Part shown: piece after piece, positions 57,983 through 64,000 of the stretch
How positions within the stretch are numbered: position 1 is the stretch's first letter
Layout of the letters: each line of letters starts with the position of its first letter
Made by a program: the position numbers and the translations under genes
Source: Corbicula japonica
Taxonomy: Eukaryota > Mollusca > Bivalvia > Venerida > Cyrenidae
DNA length: 64,000 nt
Assembly: GCA_038501625.1 (NCBI GenBank)
Contig: JAZAYU010000199.1
Location: 372,001-436,000 of the forward strand
Direction of reading: 5' to 3'
Notes under the pieces: generated by a model
Database searches by the model: none
What the model saw: only the letters and a program-made list of their open reading frames with translations
What the model was told of the DNA's origin: nothing

Positions 57983-57985
<3 letters not shown>
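54200..57985. mobile_element. 3.8 kb inverted-repeat element inside the gypsy element
   Basis: The ends CACTAGTCAAAAGTTCTAAG and CTTAGAACTTTTGATGAGTG are inverted with two mismatches over 27 bases (54200-54226, 57959-57985), each bordered by a (TA)n run. TIRs beside TA suggest a Tc1/mariner-type or similar element. No transposase is recognisable; outer unique parts (54230-54690, 57330-57950) carry only short frames. The middle is filled by the palindrome cluster at 54690-57325. It occupies the place where the gypsy RT and RNase H should be. Confidence 0.75.
54690..57325. repeat. Cluster of long nested palindromes with telomere-like edges
   Basis: Four hairpin units share an arm running from CTTTCTCTAGAAATGTCATG through GTCAACGGCTAATATAATGG and GGACGGCTAATAGAAAATAT to ACCGTTAGCCGGCGA. 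H1 is 54715-55332 and H2 is 55664-56226, with a shortened right arm. H3 is 56228-57019, complete with outer GGACCCGTACTATGATAATG ends. H4 is 57021-57304, a left arm only. Between H1 and H2 lies about 200 bp of unique loop (55396-55597). The cluster starts at GGGTTAGGGTTAGGGTT (54692) and ends at AACCCTAACCCT (57317). Confidence 0.92.

Positions 57986-58034
<49 letters not shown>
57986..58034. repeat. (TA)n microsatellite at right junction
   Basis: About 24 TA dinucleotides directly right of the element's terminal repeat; they also mark the point where the RT coding sequence stops. Confidence 0.95.
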
Positions 58035-58037
<3 letters not shown>

Positions 58038-58403
58038 TTTTAGTCCCAGCATTCACTTTGCGAAAGTCTGTACACATTCTGTAGGTTTTGTCTGGTTACG
58101 GCACAAGTATACACGGAGAACTCCAGTCACTTTGGCTTTTCTCAATTAAGTCATTTTCAAGAAGATATTCCACCTCCTTTTGTAGATTTTTTTTTTCTTT
58201 TCTGGATGCAAGCGATATGGATGCTGTTTTATAGGTGTACAGTCTTCAACGACGACATCATGGAATATTTTGTCAGTCCTTGACGGAACATCCGGAAATA
58301 AATGTTTATACTCCAAGATGAGTGTCTTCAGTTCTTCCCTTTCTTCAGGCTCAAGATGCTGGAGTTTCTGGTCAAGGTTGTTCAGGATGTCGGAGTTGTT
58401 CAT
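58035..58403 (-). pseudogene. Start of gypsy reverse transcriptase, truncated
   Basis: The frame opens with MNNSDILNNLDQ at an ATG overlapping the upstream stop (ATGA), that is in the -1 frame. It continues with EYKHLFPDVPSRTD and TPIKQHPYRL, the usual lead-in to a gypsy RT. A length change in an A-run near 58188 breaks the frame. Beyond it the shifted frame still reads EVEYLLENDLIEKSQ, DWSSPCILVP, one TAA, then MCTDFRKVNAGTKTD. That is RT motif 1/2, after which coding ends at the (TA)n junction. The catalytic YxDD region and RNase H are absent from the window's element. Confidence 0.85.
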
Positions 58404-61400
58404 TTCGCCGAACCAGGATCAGAGTTTTCAGTGTCTTTACTGTCCTTTTTTACATCATTGTGTGAAGTAGAATGCACTAAATTTACTGGTTTGAGAAGGT
58501 TATCTCTATCAAAATATGGTTTTAACATATTAACATGACATAATTGATTTTGTTTTCGCCTCCCAGGTGTATTGACAACATAATTCAAATCACTCAGTTT
58601 TTTCTCTACAGTGTAAGGTCCACAATATCTAGCTTGCAAAGGTTTTCCTGGGACAGGCAACAATGCAAGAACCTTATCTCCAGGACTGAAGCATCTTTCA
58701 ACTGCTTGTTCATCATACCTTGCTTTCATTTTGTTTTGACTTTGTTTGAGATTGCTTTTTGCAAGTTCACAAGCAGATGATAATTTTTGCCTAAAATTTG
58801 AGACATACTGAAGTAAATTCAATGGACTAGAGTCAGTTGAAAGAAACTTTTCTTTCATCAATTTGAGTGGTCCCCGAACAGTGTGACCGAACACCAATTC
58901 AAAGGGACTGAACCCTAGCGAGTCCTGAACAGATTCCCTGACTGCAAATAAAAGTAAATGTATGCCTTCATCCCAGTCTTTTTCAGAATCAAAGCAGTAT
59001 GATCTGATCATATTCTTCAGAGTCTGGTGAAATCTTTCTAAAGCACCTTGACTTTCTGGGTGATAAGCAGATGACTTGTACTGCTTTATTCCCAACTCAT
59101 ACATCACTTGTTGGAATAGACCAGACATAAAATTTGACCCCTGATCTGATTGCACAGACTTCGGAAGTCCAAAAAGAGTGAAAAATTTAGTCAAAGACTT
59201 GACAATAGATTTTGCTTTTATATTTCTTAAAGGTATTGCTTCAGGGAATCGTGTTGAGGAACACATAATTGTAAGCAAATACTCATTCCCAGACCTTGTC
59301 TTGGGCAAAGGACCTACACAGTCAATAATAATATGGCTGAATGGTTCAGCAAAGGCTGGAATAGGCTGTAATGGAGCTTTTGGAATTGTTTGATTTGGTT
59401 TACCAACCATTTGACATGTATGACATGACTTGCAAAATTTTGAGACATCACTTTTCAGGCCAGGCCAATAGAAATGATTGAGTATCTTCTGATAAGTCTT
59501 ATTTACACCTAAGTGACCTGACATGGGCGTGTCATGAGCTAGACTCAGAATATCTAAATGAAAAGACTTTGGAACAACTATCTGATGTTTTACAGCCCAT
59601 TCATCATCAACAAGAACATCTGGCGGACGCCATTTTCTCATGAGAATACCATCTTTGGTATAGTAACATACAGGGTTTAATGAAGCTTCTTCTTCATTTA
59701 CAGCCCCATCAAATAATTTTGAAATCTCAGGGTCTTTTAATTGTTCTGAGATAAGTTGTGACCTAGAATTTTGGTCATGATTTGTTTCAGAAATGAAATG
59801 ACTTTCAGACGTAGAAACGTCTGTCTTGCTTTCAGGCAGACAAGAAGTAAGAGATTGTTTAATATCATTATCAAAACACTGACCTATGAAAGTGTCAGAT
59901 AAGTCAAGGTCTGAATTGTCATTCTGAACGGCTTTCTTTGCCATAGCCCTAGTAACTGCACATGAAGGATAAAGATCAAGCATTTCCTGCTCAACTGGAT
60001 CAATTGATTGATCTACTGAAGGAGTGTCAGTTACAATAGGATCTACCCTAACCTTGTCCCCTGCTAGGTCATTGCCTAGTAACAAATGAACACCTTTAAA
60101 AGGTAATGAAGATGTCAAGCCCACAAAAACTGTCCCAGTAACCAAATCTGATTTTAAATGGATATTATGGAGTGGAACATTTTTAAATCCACACTCTACA
60201 CCCTGAATAAGGACACTTGTTCCTGAAGAGGAGTCTTCTGAAAAAGGCAGAACATCTGCTAAAATAAGAGATTGGGAAGCCCCTGTATCTCTTAAAATCT
60301 TAATAGGGGTAGGTGGGCATAAATCACCTAACAGTGAAACTGAACCTTCTGTTAAGAATGGCTCAAAAATCTCCATAGTAGAGTCAGACTTTGGCTCTTT
60401 GAACATAGAACTGTCATTTACTCTGACAAAAGAATTGGGTCTTGACCTTGAAGTAGTGAGCCCAGTCGGTTTGGCTGTCTCACGACGATGTTGATTGCGT
60501 TTCAACCTGAAACATTCAGAAAAAACATGTCCCGGTTTCTTGCAATAATTGCAAAGCTTTTCTGGCAAAGGGGACTGAGGTTTTGTGTCATTGGTTGGCT
60601 TTGATTTCGACACACTTGAACTATCAGGTGATCCAGAGTTTTCATTAGAATTCTGTGACCCTGATTTATCAAAAGAATTTGATGGTCCATATTTACCACC
60701 ATAGTTTGGCTTAGAACTATCAAAACTGGACTTTGATTTATTTGAAAATATATTCTTGTGAGTCAATGCATATTCATCTGCCAACTTTGCAGCTTCTTCT
60801 AAAGTGTCAACTTTGCGTTCATCTATGTGAGTTTTTATATCAGAGTGAATGCAGTTTTTGAATTCTTCTACTAGCATAAGTTGTCTCAGACGTTCATGAT
60901 CTTTGTCAATTTTCTTAGATGTGCACCACCTATCAAATAATTTTTCCTTTTCTCTTGCAAATTCTACATGAGTTTGCCCAGATTCTCTCCGGCAGTTCCT
61001 AAAACGTTGCCTGTAAGATTCCGGAACAAGCTCATACGCCTTAAGAATCAATTCTTTAACTAACTCATAGTCAGAAGTCTGAGCAACAGACAGAGAATTG
61101 TATGTTTTAGCAGCTTTGCCAACAAGAACAGTTGATAAAAGCAAAGTCCACTGCCCTTTGTCAACTTTCAGTTTTTCAACAACTTTTTCAAATGAAACAA
61201 AATAGTCATCTACTGTCTTTTCTTGAAATGGTGGTATTGCTTTAAAATATTTTGTAACATCAGTGCGTGCGGCCTCGGACTGACGTGCTCTTTCTTGAAT
61301 TTCGAATTCCTTTATATGCGAATCTCTTTCAGCTTTCTCTCTTTCAAATGCTAACTTTTCTCTCTCTAATGAAAGTTCTTTTTCCTTTTGTTCTCTATTT

Positions 61401-61771
61401 AATGTTATCTTCTCTCTTTCTAATGCAATTTCTTGTTCTTTTTGTTCTCTCAATAATGCCATTTCTTTTTCTTTTTGTTCTCTCAATAATGCCATTTCTT
61501 TTTCTTTTTGTTCTCTCAATAATGCCATTTCTAATTTTTTGTTTTCCAAATCAAATTGTAATTTTAATCTTAATTCATCTAACTTTGATTCATGTGAGGA
61601 GGATACTTCTTTTTTCAAAGCAAGATAAGACTCGTCTACTATTTCTTCATCAATCAGAAAGTCAATCAAAATGTTCATAATTTCCTGCTTGCGCATAGAA
61701 GATTTAGCTTCAGCTAAACCATAATGTTTTGTAAGATTGAGCAAGTCAGTCTTTTTAGCCAATGCTAACAT
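58400..61771 (-). CDS. Gag-protease-integrase polyprotein of the gypsy element
   Basis: An intact 1123-codon frame from ATG at 61771. Residues 1-50 resemble a SAP-like helical fold. Residues 55-155 form a charged coiled coil with three EMALLREQKEK repeats, and 170-340 is the gag region. A CCHC zinc knuckle is at C407, C410, H415 and C420. The protease active site is D495-T-G-A, with a flap LLLGNDLAG near 563. Integrase has the zinc-binding H746, H753, C783, C786 and the catalytic triad D817, D876, E912 (DD35E spacing). A GPY module (RYCGPYTV) lies near 1048. No RT lies between protease and integrase. It acts in particle assembly, polyprotein cleavage and cDNA insertion. The frame is fully open, unlike the RT after it. 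Confidence 0.95.
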   Translation of the reverse strand: MLALAKKTDLLNLTKHYGLAEAKSSMRKQEIMNILIDFLIDEEIVDESYLALKKEVSSSHESKLDELRLKLQFDLENKKLEMALLREQKEKEMALLREQKEKEMALLREQKEQEIALEREKITLNREQKEKELSLEREKLAFEREKAERDSHIKEFEIQERARQSEAARTDVTKYFKAIPPFQEKTVDDYFVSFEKVVEKLKVDKGQWTLLLSTVLVGKAAKTYNSLSVAQTSDYELVKELILKAYELVPESYRQRFRNCRRESGQTHVEFAREKEKLFDRWCTSKKIDKDHERLRQLMLVEEFKNCIHSDIKTHIDERKVDTLEEAAKLADEYALTHKNIFSNKSKSSFDSSKPNYGGKYGPSNSFDKSGSQNSNENSGSPDSSSVSKSKPTNDTKPQSPLPEKLCNYCKKPGHVFSECFRLKRNQHRRETAKPTGLTTSRSRPNSFVRVNDSSMFKEPKSDSTMEIFEPFLTEGSVSLLGDLCPPTPIKILRDTGASQSLILADVLPFSEDSSSGTSVLIQGVECGFKNVPLHNIHLKSDLVTGTVFVGLTSSLPFKGVHLLLGNDLAGDKVRVDPIVTDTPSVDQSIDPVEQEMLDLYPSCAVTRAMAKKAVQNDNSDLDLSDTFIGQCFDNDIKQSLTSCLPESKTDVSTSESHFISETNHDQNSRSQLISEQLKDPEISKLFDGAVNEEEASLNPVCYYTKDGILMRKWRPPDVLVDDEWAVKHQIVVPKSFHLDILSLAHDTPMSGHLGVNKTYQKILNHFYWPGLKSDVSKFCKSCHTCQMVGKPNQTIPKAPLQPIPAFAEPFSHIIIDCVGPLPKTRSGNEYLLTIMCSSTRFPEAIPLRNIKAKSIVKSLTKFFTLFGLPKSVQSDQGSNFMSGLFQQVMYELGIKQYKSSAYHPESQGALERFHQTLKNMIRSYCFDSEKDWDEGIHLLLFAVRESVQDSLGFSPFELVFGHTVRGPLKLMKEKFLSTDSSPLNLLQYVSNFRQKLSSACELAKSNLKQSQNKMKARYDEQAVERCFSPGDKVLALLPVPGKPLQARYCGPYTVEKKLSDLNYVVNTPGRRKQNQLCHVNMLKPYFDRDNLLKPVNLVHSTSHNDVKKDSKDTENSDPGSAK

Positions 61772-61917
61772 CTCCTAGGAGGGAGAACTCTCAAAAGCTT
61801 CTATTTCAAAACTCATGATTACTTGCTGCTGACTACAAGAATTATGTATAAATTTATAAGAAATACTTTCAAAGGGTTAAATACGACAATTAAATTTGTG
61901 TGAAAAAAAATGTTCAG

Positions 61918-61935
61918 ATCCCGGACGAGCCCCCA
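61918..61935 (-). other. Primer-binding site for tRNA-Pro
   Basis: Minus strand TGGGGGCTCGTCCGGGAT, 5 bases from the LTR edge, is complementary to the 18-base 3' end of animal tRNA-Pro (ending ...GACGAGCCCCCA). All 18 positions match by my recollection of that tRNA end. Confidence 0.85.
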
Positions 61936-61940
61936 AATTC

Positions 61941-62603
61941 TGTTACGACCAGGTATTCGAACAGAATGATCACCAACAGCAAGTATTACAAAAATATATT
62001 TTATTAAACAAACAATAACAAACAAGTGAAATTTACAATACCTTATATAGCTATATCTCCACACAATTTCAAAGTAAAATCCTAAATTGTCCACAGTTTG
62101 TTCAATATTTAAATGTTATAGTCCTCTGATCCTGAATTATCACTTTGAAATCACTGTCCGAAAGTCCAGAAGTTCCAATATAGTAAGCCAAAATAATCAC
62201 AACACGTTTGTTGAATAATCTTCTTTTAAAAGTTATAAACTTATTAATTATATCCGTGAATGCCAACCCAAAACAGCTTCAGATATCCGATTATATATAT
62301 TACCAGAGAAGCTTCTAGAACCTTCAGACAATTTCTCCATCAAATATACTTCCAGAATATACCAACAAGTCTATACTTATCATGCTAAATGATTACATAA
62401 AGCATAGTGTTTTTCCATGTCTAAATATAGAACAGCTTACGGTACATGTATATTCTAGAACAATCTTGAAAAATCAATAATAGCAAACAGCATATATGTT
62501 TATATGCATATTGAAAAAACTTCCACAATGACTTAACCTTTTCCTAGCTACATACTAGAAAGTTCTAGCAAGAGATCAAACATAATAGCATGTATGCATA
62601 GCA
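61941..62603 (-). repeat. 5' LTR of the gypsy element
   Basis: Same length and sequence as 53349-54011 apart from the two differences noted there. Because the element is on the minus strand, this right-hand LTR is the promoter-bearing 5' copy. Confidence 0.95.
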
Positions 62604-62715
62604 ACATGGAGTAAAATCAGCAAGAACACGATGACAGGGATAAAAGAAACAAACCGAGCTTCTAGGTTCTTTTAAGAAAAGATTTCCCCATAAACCTTCA
62701 TAAACTCTCAAACCT
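62604..62715 (+). repeat. Family A copy interrupted by the gypsy element (right part)
   Basis: Begins with the second ACAT target copy and continues GGAGTAAAATCAGCAAGAAC through CCATAAACCTTCATAAACTC, completing the copy begun at 52915. Confidence 0.9.
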
Positions 62716-62794
62716 TAAGAAAAATGAGAGGCGAAGAACATATTAGGAAATCTTTTCGAAACGATGCTTGGATTGGAGTGATTTCCCCAAGTCA

Positions 62795-63065
62795 ACTTGT
62801 ACATGTGTGTTGATATGAGAACCTGTTAAGGCAAGTGTGAGGTTGGTGTACACTTAAACCTGGTTTAAACCCAAGAGGCAAATTATTTGCCACTGACCGT
62901 TCCAAGGCGGTAACCCCAGGGGTTCTCATGGTCGTTAATCGTTTGTGTTGTCTCATTTGAATTTGGTATAATTTTTTCAGACAAAAGCTCTCTTTTCCTC
63001 TCTTCTTTTTTGCTGGAAAGGTTGTGTTTTGACTGTTGTGATTCCTGATATGCATATTTAACTTT
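62795..63065 (-). repeat. Dispersed repeat family A, minus-strand copy
   Basis: Head at 63055-63065, core near 62860-62940. It is diverged and lacks the distal tail. Confidence 0.8.
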
Positions 63066-63439
63066 TCATTAATTATAATTAACAGGCATCAACTACCACA
63101 GGCTCTTTGAATTTACGTGAGTACTCATTTGCGTTAAAAATTTATTTTGCAATTTTCCTGGCCAATAGACTGCATTAAAACATTGAAGCGGTTTAGTTGA
63201 TTTTAAATTAAAACCTTAATATCCACTAAACTAAGACATTAAAGATTTATACAAATGTATTATCTCAGCAGAATGCATCGTGATTTAATAAATGAAACCG
63301 TGTAAAATATAATATGTCCTAACCAAGTTTATGTTTATAATGTTTTGATCATTTTTTAAATAAACCAATCTTGTTTTTACTCTCATATCCAATGACAAAA
63401 TTCTATTTTGTTTAGTTCCGTCCATTGTTTTCTCGTTAG
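63066..63439. other. No recognisable feature
   Basis: AT-rich non-coding DNA. Confidence 0.4.
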
Positions 63440-63760
63440 GCAACCCCATACTTTCATCTTGGGACCCCAATATGCGGCTGAACATGGAATGGTAATAATC
63501 TGAAAATACTGCATTGCAGGTTCCATGTTCACCGCCATTTGTATACCATCGTTTGGGATGAATCAGAATTGTACTGTGTATTGGTGTAAATATTGAGTTG
63601 CGCTCAACCCAAAACTAGGCGGCATGGGCAGTAATATGCATTTCCATTACTGCCCATGAACAGTTTCAATCGAACCGGGCCTTCATTTTTTCATATTTAT
63701 CGTGTTCGGTGGCTTTTAAAGTTCCCCTTTTAATCTATTTTAATATAAATACTATTTTTA
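63440..63760 (+). repeat. Dispersed repeat family B, longest copy
   Basis: It runs from GAACATGGAATGGTAATAAT through GTTCCATGTTCACCGCC, ATTGAGTTGCGCTCAACCC, the CAGTAATATGCATTTCCATTACTG palindrome and CAGTTTCAATCGAACCGGGC to CCTTTTAATCTATTTTAATA. It shows that the family is at least 320 bases long and rich in internal hairpins. Confidence 0.75.
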
Positions 63761-64000
63761 AAATATCTTGTCTAATAAATTGTATATCTAATACGCCTTA
63801 TACTACTTAGCGATTACACCAACAACAGCTAAATATTATATATACAGGCTCGGGCCAAAAATTAAACAAAAACGGACATGATCATATCGCCTAGCCATTT
63901 AAAGAGAACGTTTTTACCTATAATATTGCTACATTCCCGGAAATGCACGTTAAACGTAAAGTAACGCTGAAAAAATAATGATTTAATTAAACATTTTACT
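63761..64000. other. No recognisable feature
   Basis: AT-rich sequence running off the right edge. Confidence 0.4.

Larger units (their letters stand above)
53349..62603 (-). mobile_element. Ty3/gypsy LTR retrotransposon with gag-PR-IN-RT order
   Basis: It is bounded by two 663-bp LTRs and a 4-bp target duplication ACAT (53345-53348 and 62604-62607). Reading on the minus strand, the order is 5' LTR, tRNA-Pro primer site, gag, protease, integrase, start of RT, then a foreign 3.8 kb inverted-repeat element, a short 3' region, a polypurine tract and the 3' LTR. Integrase ahead of RT is the order of Ty1/copia elements, and within Ty3/gypsy it is known for the Gmr1-like lineage. I infer that affiliation. 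RT and RNase H are mostly missing, so this copy is not autonomous. Confidence 0.92.

Noticed and set aside
61267..61680. 137-codon hydrophobic plus-strand frame with repeated leucine-rich blocks
   Set aside because: It is the antisense reading of the coiled-coil EMALLREQKEK repeats in the gag-protease-integrase frame.

Overview
The window looks like an intergenic or intronic stretch of an animal genome, most likely a lophotrochozoan and probably a bivalve mollusc. The evidence is AT-rich non-coding DNA, splice-consensus exon fragments, a NACHT-type NLR relic, a CAP-domain exon, TTAGGG-type telomeric hexamers, and a very dense mix of transposable elements (Penelope-like and CR1-like retroelements, a Ty3/gypsy element, mariner, hAT and candidate piggyBac elements, and fold-back MITEs). 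The species cannot be fixed from sequence alone. I see no intact host gene. Host-like coding pieces are limited to a CAP-domain exon with a possible signal-peptide exon upstream (minus strand, 15.7-22.8 kb), a short exon with trypsin-like features (minus, 44.2 kb) and a decayed NACHT/NLR gene (plus, 45.3-47.5 kb).

Layout. 0-5.7 kb: a 72-74 bp tandem array, a Penelope-like reverse transcriptase relic, the first copies of several palindromic MITE families, and a locally duplicated segment. 5.9-15.7 kb: scattered short elements, a 78-bp minisatellite, a hammerhead-ribozyme-like motif, and two larger TIR elements (2.2 kb with TTAA ends; 1.6 kb). 15.7-23 kb: CAP exon, 34-bp array, second and better preserved Penelope-like RT (minus), hAT MITE, candidate signal-peptide exon. 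23.4-24.7 kb: 5'-truncated CR1-like LINE with an open RT C-terminal half. 25-31.4 kb: dispersed repeats, a 43-bp array and a 1.1 kb 41-bp satellite with a 369-bp higher-order period. 32-38.7 kb: a candidate TIR element, an in-frame 54-bp repeat, a perfect hairpin, and a mariner with 35-bp identical TIRs and a dead transposase. 40.7-53 kb: many copies of one unclassified dispersed repeat (family A), the trypsin-like exon and the NLR pseudogene.

The most interesting part is 53.3-62.6 kb: a young minus-strand Ty3/gypsy element with near-identical 663-bp LTRs, a 4-bp target duplication, a tRNA-Pro primer-binding site and the unusual order gag-protease-integrase-reverse transcriptase. Its RT is cut off after the first motif, and RT/RNase H are replaced by a 3.8 kb element bounded by inverted repeats. 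That element carries a stack of long palindromes (618-792 bp hairpins), one of which has its central loop inverted relative to the others, with telomere-like hexamers at both edges. The gypsy element itself sits inside a copy of family A, so the order of insertion can be read directly.

Two repeat families link the window. Family A (about 520 bp, at least 14 full or partial copies on both strands) and a 135-bp near-perfect palindrome (five or six copies) recur throughout, often as insertion targets of other elements.
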